DNA from: Ophiura sarsii
Taxonomy: Eukaryota > Echinodermata > Ophiuroidea > Amphilepidida > Ophiuridae
Direction: 5' to 3'
Length of the DNA: 64,000 bases
Assembly: GCA_035610835.1 (NCBI GenBank)
Contig: CM069443.1
Coordinates: 85,737,690 to 85,801,689, forward strand
Part shown: positions 13,401-24,571 of the stretch, piece by piece
How the letters are laid out: each line of letters opens with the position of its first letter
Numbering within the stretch: position 1 is the stretch's first letter
Translations under genes and position numbers: made by a program
Notes under the pieces: model-generated
What the model saw: only the letters and a program-made list of their open reading frames with translations
The model's database searches: none
Told to the model about the DNA's origin: nothing

Positions 13401-16400
13401 ACAATCATCAGTAATTTTCACTCGGACAAGTAGCATTTTGAGTAAATTGAGTGAAAATTTACATTTTGACCTCTAGTGACCCCAACAAAATTTCGATTCA
13501 AAAAACCGAAGACGGTCATGATAAATATGATGACCAATTTTGACGTTCCTGGGTCGTTTTAATCAAATGCAATGGCGTTTTTAGTGAAAATCACGTTTTG
13601 ACCCCTAGTGACCTTTTTTTGACCTTTGACCCCAAAATTATGATTGACTTTTTTTCTTGGCTTATCAATGCGCACAAGAAAAAAGTAGTCCCGTCAAAAT
13701 CGGAGCATGTCTTAAGATTTTCACCTGTATAGTTCAATGACCTCTAGTGACCTCGTGTGACATGTCACTTTTAGTGCAGGAGCAACCTATATGAACATGG
13801 TCAAGGGGAATCTTTTGATTAATTCTGACAATCATCAGTCATTTTCCCTCGGACAAGTAGCATTTTGAGTGAATGGAGTGAACATTTACATTTTGACCCC
13901 TAGTGACCTTTTCTTGACCTTTGACCCAAAACTTATGATTGACTTTTTTTCTTGGCTTATCAATGCGCACAAGAAAAAAGTAGTCCCGTTAAAATCGGAG
14001 CATGTCTTAAGATTTTCACCTGTATAGTTCAATGACCTCTAGTGACCCCGTGTGACATGTCACTTTTAATGCAGGAGCAACCTATATGTACATGGTCAAG
14101 GGGAATCTTTTGACCAATTCTGAGTATCATCAGTTAATTTCCCTCGGACAAGTAGGGTTTTGAGTGAATGGAGAAAAAATTACATTTTGACCCCTACTGA
14201 CCCCAAATATATTTTGATTTTAAAAACCGAACTATTGTACATGCGTACGGTCAAAAGGAACATGTTGACCAATTCTGAAGATCCTAGGTCATTTCACTAA
14301 ATTGCAAATGCGTTTTATTTGAAAAATCACGTTTTTGACCCCTGTGACCCCTGTGTGACCTTTGACCTTTTGTGCTTTGAAACCTGAGTAGTGGTGCACA
14401 CAAGTGTACTTGTGACCAAGTTTGATCAAAATCGGCCCAACGGTTACGGCGCAGGAGGTCAGAGGTCAGAAGGCCAAGAAGAAGAAACAGCACGAATACA
14501 GTATATTAGTCGTTTCTCGACTAATATAACTAGACATGACCTGTGATCGGAGATCACGAATATTAGTCGGGTGTGTTACATGTTAACCCCTTCGAGTGGT
14601 AAATGGAGTAAATAAATACAGTTGAACCCCTAGTGACCTTTTCTTGACCTCTGACCCAAAACTTGTAATTGACTTTTTTGCTTGGCTGATCAATGCGCAC
14701 AAGAAAAAGGTAGTCCCGTCAAAATCGGAGCATGTTTTAAGATTTTCACTTGTAAAGTTCAATGACCTCTAGTGACCCCGTGTGACATGTCACTTTTAGT
14801 GGAGAAGGACCCTATATGAACATGGATGAGAGGAACCTTTTGACTAATTCTGACAATCATAGGTCATTTCCTCTCGGACAAGTAGCATTTTGAGTTAATG
14901 GAGTGAAAATTTACATTTTGACCCCTAGTGACCCCAAATATTTTTTGATTTTAAAAACCTAACTATTGTACATGCGTACGGTCAAAAGGAATATGTTGAG
15001 TAATTCTGACGATCCTAGGTCATTTCACTAAATTGCAAATGCGTTTTTAGTGAAAATCACGTTTTGACCCCTAGTGACCTTTTTTTGACCTCTGACCCAA
15101 AACTTGTAATTGACTTTTTTGCTTGGCTGATCAATGCGCACAAGAAAAAAGTAATCTTGTTAAAATCGGAGCATGTCTTAAGATTTTCACCTGTATAGTT
15201 CAATGACCTCTAGTGACCTCGTGTAACATGTCACTTTTAGTGGAGAAGGACCCTATATGGACATGGATAAGAGGAATCTTTTGACCAATTCTGACAATCA
15301 TAGGTCATTATCTCTTGGACAAGTAGTATTTTGAGTGCGAGGAGTAAAAATGTACATTTTGACCCCTAGTGACCTTTTATTGACCTTTGATCTTAACGGT
15401 ATGATTGACTTTTGTTCTTGTCTTATCAATGCCCACAAAATAAAAGAAACCCGGTCAAAATCGAAGCATGCCTTATATTTTTCCCCTGTAAAGTTCAATG
15501 ACCTCTAGTGACCTCGTTTGACATGTCACTTTTAGTGTGGAAGGACCCTATATGAACATTGATCAAAGAAATCTTTTGACCAATTCTGAATATCATCAGT
15601 CATTTTCCCTCGGACAAGTAGGGTTTTGAGTGAATGGAGTAAAATTTACATTTTGACCCCTAGTGACCCCAAATGATTTTTAATTTTAAAAACCGTTCTT
15701 TTGTACATGCGTACGGTCAAAAGGAATATGTGGACCAATTTTGACGATCCTAGGTCATTTCACTAAATTGCAAATGCGTTTTAAGGTGAAAATCACGTTT
15801 TGACCCCTAGTGACCCCTGTGTGACCTTTGACCCCTTATGCTTTTCAACCTGAGTAGTGGTGCACATAAGGGTTCTTATGACCAAATATGGTCAAAATCG
15901 GCTCAACGGTTACGGAGCTATAGGTCCCATGACAGAAAAAGAAAGAACTAGACATGACCTGTGATCGGAGATCACGAATATTAGTCGGGTGTGTTACATG
16001 TTAACCCCTTCGAGTGGTAAATGGAGTAAATAAATACAGTTGAACCCCTAGTGACCTTTTCTTGACCTCTGACCCTAAACTTGTAATTGACTTTTTTGCT
16101 TGGCTGATCAATGCGCACAAGAAAAAGGTAGTCCCGTCAAAATCGGAGCATGTTTTAAGATTTTCACCTGTAAAGTTCAATGACCTCTAGTGACCCCGTG
16201 TGACATGTCACTTTTAGTGGAGAAGGACCCTATATGAACATGGATGAGAGGAACCTTTTGACTAATTCTGACAATCATAGGTCATTTCCTCTCGGACAAG
16301 TAGCATTTTGAGTGAATGGAGTGAAAATTTACATTTTGACCCCTAGTGACCCCAAATATTTTTTGATTTTAAAAACCGAACTATTGTACATGCGTACGGT

Positions 16401-17478
16401 CAAAAAAAATATGTTGACCAATTCTGACGATCCTAGGTCATTTCACTAAATTGCAAATGCGTTTTTAGTGAAAATCACGTTTTGACCCCTAGTGACCTTT
16501 TCTTGACCTCTGACCCAAAACTTGTAATTGACTTTTTTGCTTGGCTGATCAATGCGCACAAGGAAAAAGTAGTCTTGTCAAAATCGGAGCATGTCTTAAG
16601 ATTTTCACCTGTATAGTTCAATGACCTCTAGTGACCTCGTGTGACATGTCACTTTTTGTGGAGAAGGACCCTATATGGACATGGATAAGAGGAATCTTTT
16701 GACCAATTCTGACAATCATAGGTCATTATCTCTTGGACAAGTAGTATTTTGAGTGCGAGGAGTGAAAATGTACATTTTGACCCCTAGTGACCTTTTCTTG
16801 ACCTTTGATCTTAACGGTATGATTGACTTTTGTTCTTGTCTTATCAATGCCCACAAAATAAAAGAAACCCGGTCAAAATCGAAGCATGTCTTATATTTTT
16901 CCCCTGTAAAGTTCAATGACCTGTAGTGACCTCGTTTGACATGTCACTTTTAGTGTGGAAGGACCCTATATGAACATTGATCAAAGGAATCTTTTGACCA
17001 ATTCTGAGTATCATCAGTCATTTTCCCTCGGACAAGTAGGGTTTTGAGTGAATGGAGTAAAATTTACATTTTGACCCCCAGTGACCCCAAATGATTTTTA
17101 ATTTTAAAAACCGTTCTTTTGTACATGCGTACGGTCAAAAGGAATATGTGGACCAATTTTGACGATCCTAGGTCATTTCACTAAATTGCAAATGCGTTTT
17201 TAGTAAAAATCACGTTTTGACCCCTAGTGACCCCTGTGTGACCTTTGACCCCTTATGCTTTTCAACCTGAGTAGTGGTGCACATAAGGGTTCTTATGACC
17301 AAATATGGTCAAAATCGAGTCAATGGTTACGGAGCTATAGGTCCCATGACAGAAGAAGAAAGAAGAAGAAGAAACAGGACAAATACAGTATATTAGTCGT
17401 TTCTCGACTAATATAACTAGACATGACCTGTGATCGGAGATCACGAATATTAGTCGGGTGTGTTACATGTTAACCCCT

Positions 17479-18428
17479 TCGCACCCATGTCAAGTAGCAT
17501 GCATCGCTTTAGGCGATGCATGGATACCCTCCATGCATCGTTTACAAGCGGTTTAATTTATAAATTTGTAAATTAGTTTATATCATGATTCGGTAGTTAG
17601 CGATGCATGGTATAAGCATGGTTCGACTTTATAGGCATGCATTTACATACCGTGCACCCATCTATTTTAATCTCGGATTTTTATTTGTCATCCGAGATCG
17701 GAGGAGGACTTGCAAACTTCTGTAAGGGAGGACAGTTTGAAGTGGATGTCATGTCACTGATCAAAGATAATAATAAAAGATATCTCTGAGAGGGATGTAA
17801 GTTTTGCTAAAACCAGGTTATGCCCGGGCCGGTTTTGGGCCCAGTAATCTTCAATCCCGTCTCCAATAGTATTATCAAAGACTTTTAATATGCCTTGGTT
17901 GGTATTATTAAGCTTTTCGGACACAAAAATACGGCCAGGTGCCGAGCCCGGGTGCTGAGTGCTAACATTTGTCTTAATTCCAGCATTCTTTCCCCAAATA
18001 TACATGAACAATGTATCTGCTTTTAAAATTAGTTGTATTCCATCCGTACCAGACGAGCGTTATCAAACAGCACCATTGGGAGCTACGGAGCCGGTCTGGT
18101 CGGTCGGCGGTTGACGCTGTAGTACAACACATTCCTCCCCGAGATATCCGGGTAGAGATAATGTTCCCGTTCGGCGTCCCTATCCTCCATGCGTGAGGAT
18201 TGCATTAGGGAGCGGTCACATTCTTTCGACCGTATATCGAAATCACCGTCTGCCGTTTAATTATTTGTTGAAAATGTTGAATATATTAACTCCTTGATTA
18301 GAACCAGAGGAGGCCTTAAAATATGTTGGGGAATCGCACCTCATTCTCTGGGGAATTGCAATCTTTAATAATTTGGCACATTAAAACTAAAAGGTCCATG
18401 TTTTATATACATGCATTAAAGGCAGGTG
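17479..18428. other. Region right of the satellite, no firm gene
   Basis: The satellite stops abruptly. At 17500-17520 is a perfect hairpin, TGCATCGC-TTTAG-GCGATGCA, and GCATGCATCG-like words recur to about 17660. A minus-strand open frame at 17754-18011 is listed separately. Otherwise nothing is recognised. Confidence 0.5.
17754..18011 (-). CDS. Unrecognised 85-residue open frame
   Basis: An 85-codon minus-strand frame with mixed composition and little low complexity. Residues near 21-60 (for example the stretches GSAPGRIFVSEK and NNTNQGILKVFDN) look more protein-like than most frames here. I recognise no family, see no convincing splice partner and no signal peptide. It could be a decayed exon or chance. 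The GC-richer composition around 17820-17960 compared with its surroundings is the only other hint. Confidence 0.2.
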   Translation of the reverse strand: MFMYIWGKNAGIKTNVSTQHPGSAPGRIFVSEKLNNTNQGILKVFDNTIGDGIEDYWAQNRPGHNLVLAKLTSLSEISFIIIFDQ

Positions 18429-18432
18429 TTAA

Positions 18433-18805
18433 AGGTATATTATGTGATCTTTCAAGGGAACGCCCTCAACATCAAAAAAAAAATAGAAAGCAGATTTTCT
18501 TGCAGATTTACATTTCTGATCATAAATCATGCATACATTCCAAGTTACAGGGCGATACGATTCTTAATTACTTCAAAATCATGGTTTTAGAGTGAAAATA
18601 AACTGTCGGAATCCCGACAGTTTATATTTTTCACTCTAAATTCACTCTAAAACCATGATTTTGAGGTAATTAGGAATCGTATCGCTCTGTAACTTGGAAT
18701 GTATGTATGATTTATGATCGGAAATGTAAATCTGCAAGAAAATCTACTTTCTAAAAAATATCATGAATAGAGGACGCCCTCTGGAAAAGATCACATAATA
18801 TGCCT
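18433..18805. mobile_element. Kolobok-like palindromic MITE, family 1 copy A
   Basis: Flanked by TTAA on both sides (18429-18432 and 18806-18809). Termini read AGGTATATTATGTGATC and its near reverse complement. Almost the whole element is one inverted repeat: arms of about 180 bp meet at a centre containing AAACTGTCGG. The TTAA target and AGG start fit the Kolobok superfamily (5'-RRG) better than piggyBac (5'-CCY); that assignment rests on remembered terminal rules. No coding capacity. Confidence 0.85.
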
Positions 18806-19015
18806 TTAATTAAATTCTTAGCACCTCTTTGCTTAAATAAAATGCTTATTGTGAAAATGATTATTATAAATTTTTCATGTCAGCTTTTTTAAATTATTGA
18901 ATTTTAAAAATAATGTGGATAGTCTCTATTTGCCATCACGAGACAGTGAGATAGCTGCATATTCTTCTTAATTACAGCACATAACGTGCTTGCCACGCCT
19001 AACTGGTGAGTCGCT

Positions 19016-19315
19016 CAGTGGCGTAGCTAGGTTTTTCATATTGAGGAGGCAAAAAATGAAAGTGAAAGGACAATATTTAGTGAAGAAAGAAATGCACGCG
19101 TAGCGCGCAGTTTTTTGACTTGCATCTATTTTGGCTATGATTGAGGTACATTTCTGCTTAAAACAAGCTTCTACCAACAAATATTCCATTTTTGGGACAC
19201 ATTTTGACCATCATAATTCCATCATGTGATTCCTCTTGTTAAATGAACCGACAGTGTCAGGTCTCAACCGACACCGCAGTCAATATTGGGGGTCCCCCTT
19301 CTGGCTACGCCACTG
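19016..19315. mobile_element. hAT-like MITE with 8-bp duplication
   Basis: Ends are CAGTGGCGTAGCTAGG and the reverse complement of CAGTGGCGTAGCCAG. Flanks are GAGTCGCT (19008-19015) and GAGTCACT (19316-19323), an 8-bp target duplication with one change. Length is 300 bp, with no transposase. Related ends occur at 22260 and 55947. Confidence 0.85.
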
Positions 19316-19323
19316 GAGTCACT

Positions 19324-20077
19324 GGCTTATACACGCAAGCATTGAAAGACGAAAGATACATTCGAGTGCATGGAAGCTGTGCTGTGCTGTGCCTGTTAAG
19401 TAACGTCGCTGTCCAGAGGAAGTCAAGCATGCGTATGAATGCAATAATGGCCTATCCTCCAAAATGGAAGTCTCATGTAGGGTAGTGGGGCCTTATTTGG
19501 TTTTGTTTGATTTTTAAAATAAACCCAAACATTTTCCTTAAGTTTTTGAACAAATTTTCAAAACATTTTTGAAAATTAAAAAAAAAGGTCGGTCAGGGTT
19601 TTTTCACCGTCTTAGGTTAAGGCAACGGTCAGGCAGGTTTTTATTTCTTCTTCTTTTCACCTTCAAATTGAACGTACAATATTTTCCACCGATTTCCAAG
19701 AAATGTGTTTTTTTTCGCATAAGCACTAATTTCCCAAATAATCATGAATTTCATCACTTTCCTTGAATCCAAATAATAGATAATGGATCGTTAGTAAAAA
19801 TGTGTTTCATCATTTGATAATTAGGCCTATAGCCTAAATACTGGAGAGCAATCGATGATTGTATTTTTTCTTCAAAATTGCAGTCGAAAAACTTGTTTTT
19901 GAGCGAAAAAATTAGTTTGTCAACATAATAATCCTAATCAATTTATAATGTACCATATTCTAGAAGAAGATCTAATCCAAGGGGGTAATTAACAAACAAA
20001 TCAACTTTGGAAGCAAACTCTCTTTTTTTTAAATTAAAAAAAAAAGGTTTGCACTAAAAACATGGGTTAATCAATCA
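19324..20077. other. Gene-free AT-rich interval
   Basis: Homopolymer-rich, with no recognisable coding or element ends. One TAGGCCTA word lies at 19822-19829. Confidence 0.5.
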
Positions 20078-20163
20078 GTTGGAAAATTTGGTTTATCAGT
20101 TGGAAAATTTGGTTTATCAGTTGGAAAATTTGGTTTATCAGTTGGAACATTTTGTTCATCAGT
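20078..20163. repeat. 21-bp tandem repeat, four copies
   Basis: Four direct copies of a 21-bp unit starting GTTGGAAAATTTGG at 20078, 20099, 20120 and 20141. The first three are near-identical and the last is diverged. Confidence 0.9.
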
Positions 20164-20390
20164 AAAGCTCTTTAACAAAAATTGATTTGTGCGACTTTTG
20201 TGTACAAACACAAGACTTGTTCACCCTAAAACCCAGGTTTTTAACACCGTTTAATACTATAAACCGGAGTTTTTTCAATATATATTTTTTTTTCAATTAT
20301 AAACTTGGATTTAACCTGTTTTTCCATTTGAAAAGCTTTGTTTTCAAGTTTTTCGATGTGAACAATGGTTTTCAATGGATGACCACTTAA

Positions 20391-20772
20391 AGGTATATTA
20401 TGTGATCTTTCCATGGAACGCCCTCAACATCAAAAAAAAAATTGAAAGAAGATTTTCTTGCAGATTTACGTTTCTGATCATAAATCGTACATACATTCCA
20501 AGTTACAGGGCGATACGATTCCTAACTATTTCAAAATCATGATTTTAGAGTGAAAATAAACTGTCAGATAATCCGACAGTTCATTATTTTCACTCTAAAT
20601 TCATTCTAAAACCATGATTTTGAGGTAATTAGGAATCGTATCGCTCTGTAACTTGGAATGTAGGCCTATGTATGATGTATGATCAGAAATGTAAATCTGC
20701 AAGAAAATCTACTTTTTCTAAAAAAAATAATGAATAGAGGGCGCTCTCTGGAAAAGATCACATAATATGCCT
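20391..20772. mobile_element. Kolobok-like palindromic MITE, family 1 copy B
   Basis: TTAA at 20387-20390 and 20773-20776 flanks an element with the same AGGTATATTATGTGATC ends and the same full-length foldback structure as the copy at 18433-18805. The centre again has a CTGTC/GACAG hairpin. It differs by scattered substitutions and a short insertion carrying TAGGCCTA in the right arm. Confidence 0.85.
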
Positions 20773-20970
20773 TTAAAGTGCCTTGAGGAAAAAACCCTAC
20801 GATTGATGCATATGTAAGAAACTAATGAGTTTCGTCCGGTATGCCCAAGTCTAATAATTGTAAATTTCATATTCACTCTAATATTGATCGAGCCACAATG
20901 CAGGCAATAGAGATAACACAAAAAATAAGAGTGTTGCAATATAATGTGCATTTTAATTGAGATATTAAGG

Positions 20971-21002
20971 GTGTCTCCTGGAAAAGATCACTTAATATAC
21001 CT
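20971..21002. mobile_element. Solo right end of family 1 MITE
   Basis: About 32 bases match the right terminus of family 1 (CTCCTGGAAAAGATCAC, then AATATACCT) and end at a TTAA (21003-21006), with no matching left end nearby. This looks like a deletion derivative. Confidence 0.65.
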
Positions 21003-21296
21003 TTAATAGATCATTATGAAAAGCAATTTTATCATCAAATTACACACACAAAATGATGTGTCAGAATGGTGTTGTCAGTGTCATGTGTTGGGAAGTGGTG
21101 GGTCAAATTATAGAAACACCCATAACAATCCTAGTATGTTATTTGACAAGGCCAATTCCAGTCTGAGTTTACTGTTTCAAGTTTAAAAAATTGGATGAGG
21201 TGATTAATTATAAATTATATTTTGCTTCTTATATTTTGAAACAAGTGTTTACAACCAATACCAACCCCTGATATATATCAAGGACTCTGCATTTAA

Positions 21297-21548
21297 AGGT
21301 AGATGACCCGATCACATTTTGAAACAGATTTTTCTCAAACATATGGAGATTTTCATATCATATGAAAGATCATATTTGTCCGATTAACATACTGAAATTT
21401 GACGGTCCAAATTAGTATGATTATGAAGAAATCGGTGAAATAACATCGAATTACCGCGAAAAGTGGTTAACCACCAATATAGTTTGTGTACAACTCAATG
21501 GGCACATTTCACGGCAGCTTGTGCCGTTGAAAATCGGAACATCTACCT
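21297..21548. mobile_element. Kolobok-like MITE, family 2 copy A
   Basis: TTAA at 21293-21296 and 21549-21552. The left end reads AGGTAGATGACCCGATC and the right end is the reverse complement of AGGTAGATGTTCCGAT. A longer copy lies at 36389-36742 and a truncated one at 54332. No coding sequence. Confidence 0.8.
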
Positions 21549-21552
21549 TTAA

Positions 21553-22251
21553 CTATTTTACAAATATAATTAATTGTATACCCAAGTAAACATACAATCA
21601 TTTTCTTTCTCGTACTTCATCATATTATCTAATATGATCAACATCAAAAGTAGCAATTGAAAGTGATTGAAAATTATTTTAAAGGAGAAATAAAATTCAA
21701 AATAATTAATTGGACACAGGCGGGAAACAGTAAACTCAGAATCACATTTGACCTAATCAAGATACACACATCAAGGTATAACACTTTTTTGAGTATTCTA
21801 GCAAATAAAGACATTGCACAAGATTGCACTAGAATTAGTAGCGTGAAAAGGTATCTTTTATTTAAAACAAAGTACAATAAATTATATATTTACACATACA
21901 ATTACAAATTCAGACAAAAACACTAATACCAGATTAAAATTATACCAGATTACCAAACAAACACAGTAACACACCATGAGCAAGTTAAAAGAAGACATTA
22001 TTATATACTAAAACTCGGGCAAAAAAAAAGGCTTGTTTGCCCAAACACGACCGACCTGAAAAACTGAATCTGGGGTTTCACCGTGTGGATTTTGACTTGT
22101 CTCGATTTATCGTATTCGTGTATGAAATTGAAATCTGATGAAATTAATACGCAACAAACATGAATTTATGAAGAACACATACAAAATCTTTACTAGTCTA
22201 AATAATCAATAGTCTGTGGATTTCAAGGGGCAAATACTTATGAGCGACAGT
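21553..22251. other. Gene-free AT-rich interval
   Basis: Overlapping open frames on both strands (about 21657-21926) are lysine/isoleucine-rich products of AT-rich DNA. No motif or element boundary is recognised. Confidence 0.5.
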
Positions 22252-22259
22252 GTATGTCT

Positions 22260-23050
22260 CAGTGGCGTAGCCAGGTATTTCATATTGGGGGTGGGGGGGG
22301 GGGGGGCGAAAAATGAGAGTGAACCGACAGTGCAGTGACATTTTCGTAAAAGGTTGCCCCACATTTTTTCCAGTCACCTCATGAATTTCAGGTAAGTGGG
22401 GGTGGGAGGTAAGGTAAAAAAATTGCACGGTCACAAAAAAAAATCGTCAGCAACTAATGACCAATTTTTTTCATCAGTTTTCTCTATAACATTTTCCTTT
22501 ATTTAGCCCACTGATGCATACATTTGGAGACTATTATCAGTGGCGGATACAGGGGGGGGGGGGCGGAGGGGGCGGGCGCCCCCCGTAAAATTTTTCAATA
22601 TACCTTTAACGTGTACGCGCCCCCCGTAAAATTTGACAATATACCTTTTTTGTGTACCACTTTACCTTTTTCAGAGACATAGGTAGGTTCCGTTGGTACA
22701 TTTGCCACTTGTAACATGCGATTTTTTTTGCCGGTTTTGGGACAACCACATCGCTACCCCCCCCCCCCCCCCCCTCCCCCCCATTTAGCAGAATTTCACG
22801 AGCTGACGGCAAAAAAATTGGGGACCTTTTACGATTTTTTGGGTTTCAGCCCCCCGTAAATTTTAATCCTGGATCCGCCACTGATTATGTACAGATTTTA
22901 CGACTATTTTACTATTTTTTTCTTGTCAGGTGGGGCAACTGCCCGACAATAGGCCCTACCAATCTCGACCGATAGTGTTGAAGTCTCAACCGACACGACT
23001 CTAACCCCCTGCAACCCCCCCCCCCCCTACACCCCCTGGATATGCCACTG
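22260..23050. mobile_element. hAT-like composite element with nested second element
   Basis: The left end CAGTGGCGTAGCCAGG and right end CCTGGATATGCCACTG are inverted. Flanks GTATGTCT (22252-22259) and GTATTTCT (23051-23058) form an 8-bp duplication with one change. The interior has several G or C runs of 9-18 bases and a segment near 22340-22440 also present in the elements at 31449-31819 and near 55630-55710. A second element (22538-22883) is inserted inside. Confidence 0.8.
22538..22883. mobile_element. Nested hAT-like MITE
   Basis: Ends are CAGTGGCGGATACAGG and the reverse complement of CAGTGGCGGATCCAGG. The immediate flanks share ATTAT, so the 8-bp duplication is imperfect or eroded. 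The interior contains a 16-base C run and a segment (22730-22812, minus) that is similar to 57056-57160. Confidence 0.75.
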
Positions 23051-23058
23051 GTATTTCT

Positions 23059-24145
23059 TAAAAGTATGGGGAATTGTTGAATAGTATTATTGATATGAAA
23101 TTTGTGCTTGATAAATTTGGAAACTCAATACCTCCCCTCAGCCCAAGCCCTACCCCATTTTATCCCACAAACAATAAAAAATGTTGAATTTTAATATCAA
23201 AATTACTTAAAATTGGTTCGAAATGTCGGATTTACAATATATGAACCTAATTTCAGGCAATTTTTACTATAAAAGACCAAAAATGTGCACGCTTCGCACA
23301 CATTTCCCCCAATTTTTGTAATGAATAAATCATGTTTACAGACATAAAAAGGTACAGACATAGGCGTGTAGATCTGGAGCAGAGGATCTTTGGTGGGGTA
23401 ATACAAAAATAAAGAAAATAAAAAGCACTCCTTTTTCGTCTCTCCTCTTTTTTTGTTCCTATTAAAATTTGTCTGTATTGTAAACTCAAATATTATAGAC
23501 CCATCATGATGAAAGATCTTCCGATTTGTATTATCAGATAAAGATAAAGGGATATTTAATCAAATTAGTAGATGTATCTCCTGTATATGAGCCCATAATT
23601 TGTGAGTTAGGTGCCGGGATACATATTGGGGATCAAACAAAACATAAGTTATGGTAGGCCTACGGGGATGTACTAGTACCCGCCCACACGCCCATGGCGG
23701 GTAACTTTTGCGTCGGGCGGGTAACTTTTCAAAAATACACGCCCGGCTGGCTGGTAAGAATTTTGCTGATTGGTAAATGAAGATTACTTGTTTGGCTGGT
23801 AAGTTTACAGTCCGGCTGGTAACTTTTACATGCTACCAGTCCGCCTGGCTGGTTGGAGAAAAAAATGAAGGTACACCCCTGTAGGCCTATAATAATAAAC
23901 TTATCAAGTGCCTGTAACCAAGGTATCAGGGTGCTTTACAAAGTTAAAAATATCAAAGTACCAATACAAAGTTTAAATACAAAATAAGCATGCAACTTAA
24001 GTGACTCAAGACCACTGGCCAGACTAGGAACATGCTCGCTCATGAGCAAGAATGAGCAAAAGCAAAGGCCAGTGTCTGGCCATCGATCTTCACCTGTTCT
24101 AATGAAACATTATATCAAACAAAAATGATTAAAATCAATTCAAGC
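23059..24145. other. Gene-free interval with degenerate GGCTGGTAA repeats
   Basis: From about 23690 to 23860 the words GGCTGGTAA and GGCGGGTAACTTTT recur at irregular spacing, an eroded minisatellite. Two TAGGCCTA palindromes lie at 23655 and 23882. No coding signal is recognised. Confidence 0.5.
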
Positions 24146-24342
24146 ATAATAATTAGAAGAATTCTTTTCCAATCCAAAACCATTGGAGTTGGCTTACCAA
24201 CTACATTGTTAATGCTATTTTTTAAATTATTTTCATCGTTAACCGGGCGATGACTGTTAAAAATATTTCAAAATGGTGCACTCCCGTTGCCTTATTGCCA
24301 TATTAGGTCATCCGAGACGCGTGGCCAGCGTCGTCTGCACCT
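24146..24342. repeat. Dispersed repeat, copy 1
   Basis: Roughly 200 bp is clearly similar to 63242-63449 on the same strand, including TATTTTCATCGTTAACC, CGATGACTGTTAAAAATATT and CCGAGACGCGTGGCCAGCGT. Here it runs straight into a hAT transposase remnant, so it may be non-coding sequence of the same transposon family. Confidence 0.75.
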
Positions 24343-24401
24343 ATTTAGTGCACGTTGTTGCGCCCAATATCACCCAACGTGGAGGACGATCTACCCAGCC
24401 C

Positions 24402-24571
24402 TATGATAAGTTAGCACAGAGGATGCTGTCTGTACCAGCAAGTAGCACTCCAGGGGAACGCATATTCAGCAGAGGGGGTTGGGGTTGATCATGCGGCCCC
24501 ATCGCGCCAGATCATTCCCCAAAATGGTGCAGATGATGATGTTCCTGAAGAGCAATGAGCATCTTCTTTAA
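24402..24571 (+). pseudogene. hAT transposase C-terminal (hATC) remnant
   Basis: In one plus frame the sequence reads YDKLAQRMLSVPASSTPGER and then IFSRGG. This is the conserved start of the hAT-family dimerisation domain, whose usual form is a leucine-rich stretch, then S-[IV]-P-A-[ST]-S, then ER-x-FS. The frame is lost after GG and continues at 24491 in another frame as ARSFPKMVQMMMFLKSNEHL before a stop at 24569. This second part matches the end of the same domain (R-x-x-L-S-P, then FLK-N). So at least one frameshift breaks it. No catalytic core is visible upstream, only a repeat of about 200 bp. The full domain in autonomous hAT elements sits at the C-terminus of a protein of about 600 residues; this is a 5'-truncated, inactive fossil. 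Confidence 0.85.

Larger units (their letters stand above)
838..17478. repeat. 16.6-kb TGACC-rich satellite with higher-order structure
   Basis: A direct tandem array. The junction word CTAGACAT or a close variant recurs at 2138, 3589, 4642, 5739, 7156, 8604, 10407, 11880, 13297, 14530, 15948 and 17417. Most spacings are 1417-1473 bp, with shortened (1053, 1097, 1233) and lengthened (1803) units. A full unit runs in this order: a block starting TAAATGGAGTAAATAAATAC (about 300 bp); a block of about 160 bp containing CATGCGTACGGTCAAAAGGA; two related blocks of about 290 bp; another of about 155 bp; a block of about 165 bp ending GGTTACGGAGCTATAGG; then a GA-rich tract, 0-5 copies of a hairpin minisatellite and the junction palindrome. 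Blocks are diverged copies of one another and share TGACCCCTAGTGACC. Left and right edges are abrupt. No transposase or other coding sequence is visible. Confidence 0.93.

Noticed and set aside
1385..16916. A 66-residue minus-strand open frame repeated about 11 times (ends NTTCPRDNDL) in the satellite.
   Set aside because: It recurs only because the satellite repeats. Its length varies when single substitutions occur, there is no start context or domain, and sibling sub-blocks in the same array do not keep it.
838..17478. The array as a CRISPR locus.
   Set aside because: Repeats are far too long and diverged, without short unique spacers, and the window looks eukaryotic.
18433..18805. Assignment of the TTAA elements to piggyBac.
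   Set aside because: The target fits both superfamilies, but the AGG terminus fits the remembered Kolobok rule (5'-RRG) and not piggyBac (5'-CCY). Left open until a transposase is linked.
22198..22812. Glycine- or proline-rich frames around G/C homopolymers.
   Set aside because: They are produced by G or C runs inside hAT-like elements.
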